Source: Myxococcota bacterium
GTDB taxonomy: Bacteria; Myxococcota_C; UBA6777
Direction of reading: 5' to 3'
DNA length: 24,403 bases
Assembly: GCA_963169055.1 (NCBI GenBank)
Contig: CAUJFU010000386.1
Location: forward strand, 1-24,403
Shown here in pieces: positions 16,019-24,299 of this stretch. How positions within the stretch are numbered: position 1 is the stretch's first letter; each line of letters opens with the position of its first letter. The notes beneath the pieces are model-generated. The model was not told where the DNA came from, did not search any database, and saw only the letters and a list, made by a program, of their open reading frames with translations. The position numbers were made by a program, and so were the translations under genes.

Positions 16019-18184
16019 ATGGTTCAAGACACGCCTAAACGCAAACGGAATACTGCTCACCTCACCATCCGCGCGTATCAGCCGCTCGCAAGCTATTCTG
16101 AAGCGGCACATCAACTGCTCGCTCAATGGCTCGATGTCGATGCCGCCTTGCTTGCCGAAGTCCACCAAGCCATGCGCTCCGATGATGCCTATTTTCACTA
16201 CCGCATCCCCAAACCCGGTCGCCTCGAATGGCGCGATATTTACGAACCTTACGGCGCTCTCAAAGAGATCCAACGCCGCATCCTCGATCGCTTGCTCTAC
16301 CCGATCCCCGTATCCAACGCCGCACATGGCGCAGTCCCCGGTCGTTCGGTCGTCTCCAACGCCATGCACCACCTCCCCGATGCACAACAACTCCTGATCA
16401 TGGACTTGCGCAACGCCTTCCCCTCGGTTCGGCTCCCTCGCATCCACACGATCTTTCGACGCTACGTCAAGCCGCTATTTCGACAGTTTGGCCCCCTCCC
16501 CCACGCCAAAACCCTCGACAACGGCCCTTCTCCCCTTGACGAAGCCCTCCACTTCCTTGCCGCTCTCACCACCATGCGTCAAACCGAAACCACCCCCCAA
16601 GGCGCACACACCGTCTACGCTCTACCCCAAGGCGCACCCACCTCAGGCTACCTCCTCAACCTTGCCTGCCTTGAGATGGATCGCAAGATCTTCAAGATCA
16701 TCGATCAACACAAAGAACTCGGTCTTCGTTATTCCCGATACATCGACGATATCACGATCTCAACCCCCTCCTCGATCCCCGCAAACGTCCAACAAGAACT
16801 CGAACTCGCGGTGATCAAAAATGACTTCCGCCTCCATCGCGGAAAAACCCGACTCGTCGACACACAACACGAAAACGCCGTGATCTGCGGCGTCACCCTC
16901 CGCTTTGGCCGACTCGAAGCCGACCCCCTCTTGATCGAACGCTGCCAAGAAGCCCTCGAACGCTCCCTCGATATCGCCGACCCCCGCACCGAGATCAAAC
17001 GACGCAGCAAAATTCGCGGGATCATCTCCTTCTTCAAACAGGTCTACGGCGAACAACTCCCCCCCTCCATCAAAGACGCTTATCAACGTTATCGAAAAAC
17101 ACGCGATCTCCCCGATGAACCCGAGATCACAGCACCCGCGATCGCCGCCACTTCTCCTCGCCCCGTCGAAGCCCAAGATGCCGTCTCCCTTCTTGCCCAA
17201 TGGCTCGACCTTTCGCCCTCCTACGTCGGACTTGCCCAACAACTCGCCCAAAGCGGACTTGGCTACGATGAATGGGAGATCCCCAAAGGCAACGGCAAAA
17301 CCCGCAAGATCTGTTCGCCCAAAAGTGAACTCAAAGCTGTCCAAGAACGCGTTCTTGACCGACTTCTCTATCACATGCCTGTCTCTGTCGCCTCGCATGG
17401 CTTCGTCCCGGGCCGATCCATCGTCACCAACGCACAAGCCCACCTTGGCGCAAAACATTTGCTCAACCTCGACCTCAAAGATGCTTTCCCCTCCGTCAGC
17501 GCCGCTCGGGTCAAGCACGTCATGCAAGTCGGTCTTGGCGCTCTTCTCAAAAAATTCGGACTGCGTTGTCCTCGCGAACTGCGCGATGATGTCGTCGCCC
17601 TGATCGCCGATCTCACCACCCACAAAAACGAACTCCCCCAAGGTGCCCCCACTTCGGGCTATCTGCTCAATCTCGCTTGCCTCACCCTCGACAAACACCT
17701 GTTTGCATCGCTCCAAGAATACCGCACACCCATCGTATACACCCGATACGCCGACGATCTCACCCTCTCAACCCAAGACGACCTCCCCGAACATCTGCTT
17801 CTCCAAACCCAATCCATCATCGAAAACGCTGGCTTCCGTTGGCATCCCCACAAAGTCCATTCCGCTTCCGTCGCCAAAGGCCAAGACCTCGAGATCTGCG
17901 GACTTCGCATTGACGACCAACAGATCCGCATCCCCCGCGAAAAAATCAAAACTTTCCGCAGCGTCCTCCGACGCGCTGCCGCCAAGATCCCCACAGGCCA
18001 GCTCGACGCCGACACCCGCAACCACGTCCAAGGCATCATTGGCTTCGTCAAGATGGTCTACGGCGATCTCCCCCACGCCCTCAACCAACCCTACCAAGCT
18101 TTCCTCCAAAAACATCCCGAAGCCCGACCCTCCGGGGCTGCTCGCGAAAAATTTGCCCTCTACCCCAACATCCTCCCCGAATAA
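16019..18184 (+). CDS. Tandem retron-type reverse transcriptase, two RT domains in one chain
   Basis: 721 residues containing two homologous retron-like RT domains (about 30-360 and 388-700). Each starts with the sequence LAQWLD (34-39 and 392-397). Domain 1 has HGAVPGRSVVSNAMHH with NAxxH at 114-118, catalytic D129 in MDLRNAFPSV, QGAPTSG at motif B and YIDD (241-244). Domain 2 has HGFVPGRSIVTNAQAH with NAxxH at 471-475, D485 in LDLKDAFPSV, QGAPTSG and YADD (577-580). The retron VTG position reads ICG in both (289-291, 626-628). Residues 82-119 and 439-476 match at 25 of 38 positions. Both catalytic triads are intact, so both halves could polymerise. Retron RTs are normally one domain of 300-400 residues. 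The start ATG has AAGGAG 8 nt upstream. No effector gene is adjacent: a TonB receptor is divergent and a TolC channel converges 8 bp downstream. A role in phage defence is possible but unproven. Confidence 0.93.
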   Translation: MVQDTPKRKRNTAHLTIRAYQPLASYSEAAHQLLAQWLDVDAALLAEVHQAMRSDDAYFHYRIPKPGRLEWRDIYEPYGALKEIQRRILDRLLYPIPVSNAAHGAVPGRSVVSNAMHHLPDAQQLLIMDLRNAFPSVRLPRIHTIFRRYVKPLFRQFGPLPHAKTLDNGPSPLDEALHFLAALTTMRQTETTPQGAHTVYALPQGAPTSGYLLNLACLEMDRKIFKIIDQHKELGLRYSRYIDDITISTPSSIPANVQQELELAVIKNDFRLHRGKTRLVDTQHENAVICGVTLRFGRLEADPLLIERCQEALERSLDIADPRTEIKRRSKIRGIISFFKQVYGEQLPPSIKDAYQRYRKTRDLPDEPEITAPAIAATSPRPVEAQDAVSLLAQWLDLSPSYVGLAQQLAQSGLGYDEWEIPKGNGKTRKICSPKSELKAVQERVLDRLLYHMPVSVASHGFVPGRSIVTNAQAHLGAKHLLNLDLKDAFPSVSAARVKHVMQVGLGALLKKFGLRCPRELRDDVVALIADLTTHKNELPQGAPTSGYLLNLACLTLDKHLFASLQEYRTPIVYTRYADDLTLSTQDDLPEHLLLQTQSIIENAGFRWHPHKVHSASVAKGQDLEICGLRIDDQQIRIPREKIKTFRSVLRRAAAKIPTGQLDADTRNHVQGIIGFVKMVYGDLPHALNQPYQAFLQKHPEARPSGAAREKFALYPNILPE

Positions 18185-18192
18185 CACCTTCC

Positions 18193-19995
18193 TCAATCCG
18201 CTTTCTTTTGCGCGATACCATAACGCTCAAGCAACAGCCCTGCGCGCTCGTAGATCGCGATGGCGGCTTTTTGCAAGTCCACCCGTGCGCGCACTTCTTC
18301 AAGCTGCGCACTCGCAAGGTCTTGTTGATATTGAAGCAGCGTAAACAGCGTACTCTGGCCTAATTTGTAGCGCAGCTGTTCGGCTTCAAGCTTCTTTTGC
18401 GCCAAGATCAAGGAAACACGGGCGATTGGGATACGTTGGCGTGTTCGCAGCGCGATCGAATGCAGCCTTTGCAGATCCAAACGAAGCTGTTGGCGGATCA
18501 CCGTCAATTGCATCTCGGCACGTCGCGACTCGATTTGTTGGCGATCGTACAGCCCCTCTGCTTGGCGGTTATCGAGCGGAATCCGCAACACCACGCCCAC
18601 TTGGAAGTTGTGCGTGTACGGATCAAACAACGTCCCATAAGCCCGTGGAAACGGTTGCAGGTTGGTTGAAGCACCTTGTACCGTGTTGCCCAAACCGCGA
18701 AAAGTAAAACCGATATTCCCGTCCAACTGCGGAAGTGTCGCATTCTTCGAGGCGATCAGCGCTAACTTTGCGATCCGAGCGTCGCGATGCGCTACCATCA
18801 GCTCGATACTCGAACGCTCCACTTGTTTGAGCAATGTCGAAAGGTCGGGTACATCCGCCGCTTGTGCGGGTGGTTCTGAAGGCTCGGGAACGGCTCCATT
18901 CTCCATCCCAAGCAACGTACGCACCGATGTCACCGCATCGTCTACCGTATTTTCCGCTTGCAAAAGACTTCCTCTGCGCTGCGCTACCGCTTGTTCGGCC
19001 TCATAACGCTCCAACGGCGACTTTTTGCCCCCTTGGATCAACGCAAGCGTGGTGCGCAACTGCTCCTCCGCAAGATCCAGCGCGCCTTGTTGGATCTGGC
19101 GGTTGGCCCGCGCAAACACCAGATCCCAATACGCCCGAATCGTCTGCGCCGCGTACTGCGTGACAACCCCCGCAAGCTGATCGTGGACTTTGCGCAAGCC
19201 CTCTTCCGCTTGCCAGATCGGCACAAGGTTCGGCTCCAAAAAAGCCCCCCGCAAAAACGATTGGGTTGCTTGCAGCGTAAACGAAGTATTCACCGTCTCG
19301 ATCTGCACGCTGCGATCCGCCAACAGCTTCCCTTCGAGATCGTAAAACAAACGATTCACATTCCCCCAACGGTTCGCAAAGATCGCCGATAAGGTTGTCC
19401 CTGATTCAAAGCGCTTATCGAGGCGGATATTCCCATCGACACTCCATCCTTCGCGCACCGCATCGACGTTAATCGACGCCCCACCCGTCAAAAAGTTTTG
19501 AATCCCCTGTGGCTCCGTAATGTGCGAAGCCGTCAGATCCAAGTTCAGATCAAAACCAAACGCCCCTCGCGCACGCATCAGATCCGCTGCCGCGATCCGC
19601 AAAAGTAAGCGCTCGCGTTTGAGCGATGGGTTGTCGCTGATCAGCCGCTTTAGCGCATCACGCAAAGATATCCCGTTCTGCGCAATCCCCATCTGTTCGG
19701 CTTTTTTCGCGATCTCTTGCGCTCCTTTCTCCTCTTCATCGCTTGGCCTTGTGGTCTGCGCTATCCAACCTTGATACACCGCACGCCTCACCAGATCTTG
19801 ATACGGCCAAAACAAACCGGGAGGCCGCATCAATCGCACTTTCCGCTCGCTCTTCAACCACACTTCTCCGCTCGTCGAGCGCTTTCCGTCTTTTCCCTTT
19901 TGCGATGCCGTCGGCAACGCAGCAACCTCCGCACTCCAACACCCACCTACGATCCCAAAACACCACAACCATCCACGAAAACACATCGTTCGCAT
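18193..19995 (-). CDS. TolC-family outer-membrane channel/efflux protein
   Basis: 600 residues. The N-terminus MRTMCFRGWLWCFGIVGG is a signal peptide with cleavage near residues 22-26. About 90 residues of extra sequence follow before the first OEP repeat, which starts near ISLRDALKRLISDNPSLKRE. Long amphipathic helices (RKVHDQLAGVV, ALDLAEEQLRTTLALIQGGK, SPLERYEAEQAVAQRRGSLL) and a second half repeating the pattern (DVPDLSTLLKQVERSSIELM, then KLEAEQLRYKLGQSTLFTLL) give the two-fold OEP architecture. The product should form the trimeric channel of a tripartite pump or type I secretion system. No membrane-fusion or inner-membrane partner is encoded in this window. Start ATG 19995 has GGAGG 6 nt upstream. 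It is tail to tail with the RT gene (8 bp) and divergent from fni (261 bp). Confidence 0.9.
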   Translation of the reverse strand: MRTMCFRGWLWCFGIVGGCWSAEVAALPTASQKGKDGKRSTSGEVWLKSERKVRLMRPPGLFWPYQDLVRRAVYQGWIAQTTRPSDEEEKGAQEIAKKAEQMGIAQNGISLRDALKRLISDNPSLKRERLLLRIAAADLMRARGAFGFDLNLDLTASHITEPQGIQNFLTGGASINVDAVREGWSVDGNIRLDKRFESGTTLSAIFANRWGNVNRLFYDLEGKLLADRSVQIETVNTSFTLQATQSFLRGAFLEPNLVPIWQAEEGLRKVHDQLAGVVTQYAAQTIRAYWDLVFARANRQIQQGALDLAEEQLRTTLALIQGGKKSPLERYEAEQAVAQRRGSLLQAENTVDDAVTSVRTLLGMENGAVPEPSEPPAQAADVPDLSTLLKQVERSSIELMVAHRDARIAKLALIASKNATLPQLDGNIGFTFRGLGNTVQGASTNLQPFPRAYGTLFDPYTHNFQVGVVLRIPLDNRQAEGLYDRQQIESRRAEMQLTVIRQQLRLDLQRLHSIALRTRQRIPIARVSLILAQKKLEAEQLRYKLGQSTLFTLLQYQQDLASAQLEEVRARVDLQKAAIAIYERAGLLLERYGIAQKKAD

Positions 19996-20256
19996 CGAAG
20001 TCCTCCAAATCCGTCGCAACAACACGCTACCGCTCTACCACAAAACCACCACCACACGCTACTACCACCCCCCACAGGCAACTCAATCAAAAAGCATCGA
20101 GTGGTGTAGCAAAGATCCCTCGGATGTAGCGAGAAGATACACTAGACAGGCAGGGAGGGGATCGTTAGAAACAAAGCCCGAAGAGCAAACGAACCGAATT
20201 TCTGCGGTGGATCATCCCATCGTGGATTTTATTGGGTGACACAAGAAGGAGCGAGC

Positions 20257-21297
20257 ATGAGCCAGATCCAACAACGCAAAGACGATCACTTGCGGATCTG
20301 CCTAGAAGAAGAAGTCGGAACCGAAGTGAGTACGGGCCTTGGAGGTTTTCGCCTCGAATACGACGCGCTACCTGAGATCGATCTCGAAGATGTCGATTTG
20401 AGCGTGGAGATCCTTGGGCGACGTTTGCAGGCTCCGCTACTGATCGGCTCGATGACAGGCGGCAGTCTTTGGGCGGGAGAGATCAACCATCGGATCGCAA
20501 GGGTGGCCGAACGCCTTGGGCTTGGGATGGGCCTTGGTTCACAACGTGCGATGCTCAAAGATCCCGCATTATCCGAGACATTCGCCGTTCGGAAAACAGC
20601 ACCAGAACTTCCGCTGCTGCTTGGAAACATCGGGGCTGTTCAGCTTGGTTTGGGCGTCGGTTTGTCCGAACTCCAACAACTCGTCCACTCCGTCAAGGCG
20701 GATGCTTTGTTTTTCCACCTCAATCCGCTCCAAGAGGCGATCCAGCCCGAAGGCGACACCCAATTTCGCGGTCTATGGGGAAAGATGCACGAGGCCATTC
20801 AAGCCCTCGGTATCCCGTGCATCGCCAAAGAAGTAGGCTCGGGGATCTCCGAACGCACCGCTGAGAAATTAGCACGCCTCCCCCTCGCAGGCGTCGAAGC
20901 ATCGGGCGTTGGCGGAACGTCTTGGGCGCGTGTCGAAGCTTACCGCGCCCCCGCACAAAGTACCTCTGCCGTCCTCGGGCAGCGATTGCGTGCTTTTGGA
21001 ACCCCCACCGCCGAGTCGATCTTGCACTGCCGCAAACACTTCCCCACTCGCCTTGTGATCGGCTCAGGCGGGATACGCACAGGCATGGATATCGCGGTCG
21101 CCCTCGCTCTTGGAGCCGATGCTGTGGCCCTTGCACAACCCGTCCTTCAAGCCGCCACCCAAAGCGAAGAAGCCCTCGAATCCTTTCTGCGTGAACTGAT
21201 CCACGAACTCAAAGTCTTGTGTTTTTGTACTGGCGCATCCGATATCGCCGCACTGCGGAAGGTGCGCCTCTTGCCGATTGGGAGACACCATGCCTAA
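20257..21297 (+). CDS. fni: Type 2 isopentenyl-diphosphate delta-isomerase (FMN-dependent)
   Basis: 346 residues, typical for IDI-2. Visible motifs are RKDDHL (7-12), MTGG (66-69), GSQR (94-97), HLNPLQE (154-160, with the Mg-binding Glu), KEVG (191-194), GVGGTSW (217-223), and the FMN phosphate sites GSGGIRTG and ALGADAVALAQP. The enzyme interconverts isopentenyl and dimethylallyl diphosphate using reduced FMN in the cytoplasm, the last step of the mevalonate route to isoprenoids. ATG 20257 is preferred over the upstream in-frame start because GAAGGAG lies 5 nt upstream and homology starts at RKDDHL. Its stop overlaps the mvaA start by 8 nt, so the two are translationally coupled. Confidence 0.95.
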   Translation: MSQIQQRKDDHLRICLEEEVGTEVSTGLGGFRLEYDALPEIDLEDVDLSVEILGRRLQAPLLIGSMTGGSLWAGEINHRIARVAERLGLGMGLGSQRAMLKDPALSETFAVRKTAPELPLLLGNIGAVQLGLGVGLSELQQLVHSVKADALFFHLNPLQEAIQPEGDTQFRGLWGKMHEAIQALGIPCIAKEVGSGISERTAEKLARLPLAGVEASGVGGTSWARVEAYRAPAQSTSAVLGQRLRAFGTPTAESILHCRKHFPTRLVIGSGGIRTGMDIAVALALGADAVALAQPVLQAATQSEEALESFLRELIHELKVLCFCTGASDIAALRKVRLLPIGRHHA

Positions 21298-22612
21298 GAA
21301 TCCCCCCCCGACCAGCACCCTCCCTGCTTTTTACAAACGCTCGCTCGAAGAGCGACGCACCCAACTTGCCGAACACCTCGGACTGGACACGCTCACCCAA
21401 GAAGGCTTGTGGGGTGAGCACCCTCTCCCCATCGAAAAAGCCGAGCAGATGGTCGAAAACGTCATCGGCCTCATGAACCAACCTCTCGGCGTCTGCCTCA
21501 ACCTCCAACTCAATGGCCGCGATCACCTCGTCCCGATGGCGATCGAAGAAGCCTCCGTCGTGGCCGCAGCCTCCCATGCCGCCAAGCTCTTGCGGGCGGG
21601 CGGCGGACTCCATGCCGAAAGCACTCCCCCTTTGATGATCGGCCAAGTGCAGTTGTGCGATATCCCCGATCTGCAACGCGCCATCGCTCTTTTGCACGAA
21701 CACCAAGATGAACTGCTCGCCCAAGCCGCCAGCCTTGACCCCCGTCTTGTCGAAGTCGGCGGAGGCCCCCGTGCGATCGAAATACGCCGTCTTGATCCGC
21801 TCGATCAAGACGATCCGCTCGGCCCGATGCTGATCGTTCACTTGATCGTCGACGTTCGCGATGCCATGGGCGCAAACGCCGTCAACACCATGTGCGAAGG
21901 CATCGCTCCTCGACTTGCGCAGATCTCGGGAGGACGGGCGCGACTGCGCATCCTCAGCAACCTTGCAGACAAGCGCCTCGTCACAGTCCGAGGCAACGTC
22001 CCCTTCGCCGCCTTTTGCAAACCCAACCAACCCCCCGAAGAAGGCCAAACCATCGCCTACGGTATTCAAGAAGCCTCGATCTTTGCCGAACGCGATCCCT
22101 ACCGCGCAACCACCCACAACAAGGGCATCATGAACGGCATCGATGCTGTGCTTGTCGCCACAGGCCAAGATTATCGCGCCGTTGAAGCCGGGGCCCATGC
22201 TTACGCATCGCAAAAAGGCCGATACACCGCCCTTTCGCGTTGGCGGGTTCGAGAAGGCGCGCTGCATGGCGAGATCACCCTACCGATGGCCGTTGGGGTG
22301 GTCGGCGGCGTGATCCGCGTCCATCCCACCGCCAAAGCCGCCCTTCAGATCATGCAGATATCCACCGCCCAAGAACTCGCACAGATCGCCGCAGCCATCG
22401 GATTGGCTCAAAACCTCGCGGCCCTACGCGCTCTCGCCAACGAGGGCATCCAACAAGGCCATATGCGCCTACACAGCCGCAACATCGCCGCAGAGATCGG
22501 TGCCATCGGCTCCGAGATCGATCTCGTCGCTCAACGCATGGCCCAACGCGGTGGGCGCTTTTCTCACGATATCGCTCGAACGATCCTCCAAGAACTCCGT
22601 AAAGCCCCATAA
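21290..22612 (+). CDS. mvaA: Class II hydroxymethylglutaryl-CoA reductase
   Basis: 440 residues. Motifs of the soluble bacterial/archaeal-type class II enzyme are present: ENVIG (56-60), the catalytic Glu in VPMAIEEAS (81-89), DAMGANAVNTMCEG (191-204), catalytic Lys in HNKGI (276-280), catalytic Asp in TGQDYR (291-296) and the mobile C-terminal His in LHSRNIA (394-400). There are no membrane segments. The enzyme interconverts HMG-CoA and mevalonate with NAD(P)H. Its position next to fni argues for the biosynthetic direction, although the class also includes the degradative Pseudomonas enzyme. The ATG at 21290 lies inside the fni stop region, with GGGAG 5 nt upstream. It is convergent with the arginase gene (14 bp gap). 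Confidence 0.95.
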   Translation: MPKNPPPTSTLPAFYKRSLEERRTQLAEHLGLDTLTQEGLWGEHPLPIEKAEQMVENVIGLMNQPLGVCLNLQLNGRDHLVPMAIEEASVVAAASHAAKLLRAGGGLHAESTPPLMIGQVQLCDIPDLQRAIALLHEHQDELLAQAASLDPRLVEVGGGPRAIEIRRLDPLDQDDPLGPMLIVHLIVDVRDAMGANAVNTMCEGIAPRLAQISGGRARLRILSNLADKRLVTVRGNVPFAAFCKPNQPPEEGQTIAYGIQEASIFAERDPYRATTHNKGIMNGIDAVLVATGQDYRAVEAGAHAYASQKGRYTALSRWRVREGALHGEITLPMAVGVVGGVIRVHPTAKAALQIMQISTAQELAQIAAAIGLAQNLAALRALANEGIQQGHMRLHSRNIAAEIGAIGSEIDLVAQRMAQRGGRFSHDIARTILQELRKAP

Positions 22613-22626
22613 TTCGGGATTTTCTC

Positions 22627-23517
22627 TCACAAGATCGCTTTACCGAGCAAGCTCGAAGTCATGTCCACCATGATCTGCGCTGTCTTGTTGGCGTTATCGA
22701 GGATCGGATTGACTTCGACGATATCGAGGCTTGTGGCGATCTTGGCGTCGCACAAAAGCTCCATCAACAGATGGGCTTCGCGATAGGTCAGCCCACCGGG
22801 CTCAGGCGTCCCAACCCCCGGGGCCAAGGTCGGATCCAACACATCCGCATCAAAAGACACATGCACACGACTCACTCCACGTCGCTGAAGATATGCAATC
22901 GTTTGCTTGGCGACTGACGCCAGCCCTTCCATGTCGATATCCTTCATCGTGTACGTCAAGATCCCGTGTTCCTTGACCAAACCGCGCTCTTTCATATCCA
23001 CGCTTCGGATACCAATGTACACGATATCCGCAGGATCGATCACCGCTCCCCCTCCCCAGATATCCAACAAACGCGGATCGCCCACACCCAAAAGATGCGA
23101 CAACGGCATCCCATGAATGTTTCCGCTTGGACTCGTATCGGGCGTGTTGATGTCTGTGTGGGCATCCACCCAGATCACCCCCAAACGACCGTGATGTGCG
23201 GCCCCTGCCACCGATCCCATCGCGATCGAGTGATCCCCCCCCAACACCACCGCAAACGCATCGGGCGGCAACTGCCGAAACCAATGATACACCTGCTTGC
23301 ATGACGCAGCGATCGCCTCGATATACGGCAAAGAAGACGCTCGCTCTAAGGTCTCCACCACGGGAACTTCGACGTTTCCGTCATCGATCACGTTATGCCC
23401 CAACCGCAACAACGCCTCCCGCAACCCCGCCAAACGGATCGCGCTCACGCCCATATCTACCCCGCGACGCCCTGCGCCCATATCCAACGGAACGCCTTTT
23501 ACATGGATCTTCGCCAT
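22627..23517 (-). CDS. rocF: Arginase
   Basis: 296 residues of the ureohydrolase family. The binuclear Mn site is complete: GGDHS (93-97), DAHTD (118-122) and SFDADVLDP (221-229). SGNIHG (131-136) is the arginase substrate loop, which favours arginase over agmatinase. EPGGLTYREA (239-248) is also conserved. It hydrolyses arginine to ornithine and urea in the cytoplasm. The frame runs upstream to 24348, but ATG 23517 is chosen because GAGGAG lies about 6 nt upstream and the protein then has the family length. No other arginine-catabolism gene is in the window, and it is probably transcribed alone. The gene symbol follows the usual bacterial arginase name. Confidence 0.93.
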   Translation of the reverse strand: MAKIHVKGVPLDMGAGRRGVDMGVSAIRLAGLREALLRLGHNVIDDGNVEVPVVETLERASSLPYIEAIAASCKQVYHWFRQLPPDAFAVVLGGDHSIAMGSVAGAAHHGRLGVIWVDAHTDINTPDTSPSGNIHGMPLSHLLGVGDPRLLDIWGGGAVIDPADIVYIGIRSVDMKERGLVKEHGILTYTMKDIDMEGLASVAKQTIAYLQRRGVSRVHVSFDADVLDPTLAPGVGTPEPGGLTYREAHLLMELLCDAKIATSLDIVEVNPILDNANKTAQIMVDMTSSLLGKAIL

Positions 23518-23676
23518 CTTGCTCTCCTCGGCTCGTATGCCAAAACGCTTGCTTTTGTTTGCTCCCCCCACGACACCAGAATATGCACGCCCCCCCCTAC
23601 CACACGCAAGACACCCCCGCAATCCCCCAAAACACCGACCCACCCCGTTGAGAAAGGCGAGCGATTCGGCGAAAAG

Positions 23677-24144
23677 ATGGTCTTTTGGCGCGATAGCAAA
23701 GGCCAGATCGCCTGCCAGATCGACAAATGCTGCCATCGCGGCGCGCAGTTGAGCCTCGGCCAAGTCCTCGGTGACTGCATCGAATGCCCTTTTCACGGAT
23801 GGCAATTTGATCAAAAAGGCCACTGCACCTTGATCCCAAGCAACGGAAAAGCCGCACCCATCCCCAAAAAATTCCAAGTCAAAAGTTATCCCGTCCGCGA
23901 AGCCTTCGGCTGGATCTGGTTGTACTGGGGCGAGATCCAAAACGGCCAAGAACTCCCACCCATCCGCTATTTTGAAGAACTCAACGACCCCCGCTTGGGT
24001 GTTGCAACGTGGCAAGATCTGTGGCCTGTCCACTTCACCCGCGCCATCGAAAACCAACTCGACGTCACGCACCTTTCGTTCATCCACAAAAAAACCATCG
24101 GAGATCCCAAACGCCCTGTCACACGATCTCCGAGAGATGGGTGA
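23677..24144 (+). pseudogene. Truncated Rieske non-heme iron oxygenase fragment
   Basis: The readable part begins near VEKGERFGEKMVFW. The only nearby in-frame start is ATG 23677, and it lacks the 25-30 residues that usually precede this point. The Rieske cluster motif is KCCHRG, then CPFHGW, giving the CxH and CxxH ligands. A following linker and NQLDVTHLSFIH mark the start of the catalytic domain with the 2-His iron site. Translation then enters the dispersed repeat at 24123 and stops at a TGA inside it (24142-24144). About half of a normal 330-350 residue enzyme, including the remaining iron ligand and the substrate pocket, is missing. It is therefore probably a decayed gene, with both ends affected. 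The closest relatives would be aromatic-ring or pheophorbide-type oxygenases; no partner reductase is nearby. Confidence 0.7.
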
Positions 24145-24204
24145 TCGAAGGATAGTGCGTAGACGTCCTGTTCTTGGGCAGCCACAGGGGGCTGCCCCCA
24201 TACG
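24123..24204 (+). repeat. Dispersed palindromic repeat, copy B, interrupting the Rieske gene
   Basis: Same element and orientation as 7549-7637. The shared parts are TCCGAGAGA, GTGATCGAAGG and an identical 20-mer (24167-24186). The hairpin is GGGCAGCC (24176-24183) with GGCTGCCC (24190-24197). The element supplies the last codons and stop of the Rieske fragment. I could not define target-site duplications by eye. Confidence 0.75.
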
Positions 24205-24219
24205 CGCCTTGTTAAGGCG
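24205..24219. repeat. Short perfect hairpin CGCCTT-GTT-AAGGCG
   Basis: A 6-bp perfect stem with a 3-nt loop directly follows repeat copy B and has no T-run. With the element before it and the palindrome at 24300 it makes three palindromes within about 150 bp. Confidence 0.5.
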
Positions 24220-24299
24220 GAAACACCGAAGAGTCGAGAAGGATCGCTCTTTCTTTTGTCGGCCCCCATGTCCGTTCGCGGCTCGATGTCCCGATACAC

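Noticed and set aside
15578-16447. N-terminal extension of the TonB receptor across the RT start
   Set aside because: It would overlap 429 bp of the RT coding region and place the signal peptide in the middle of the protein.
16760-17716. Minus-strand frame of 318 codons inside the RT gene
   Set aside because: Antisense shadow produced by the C-ending codons of the RT; no recognisable domain.
21209-22267. Minus-strand frame of 352 codons
   Set aside because: Antisense to mvaA, whose catalytic motifs are complete.
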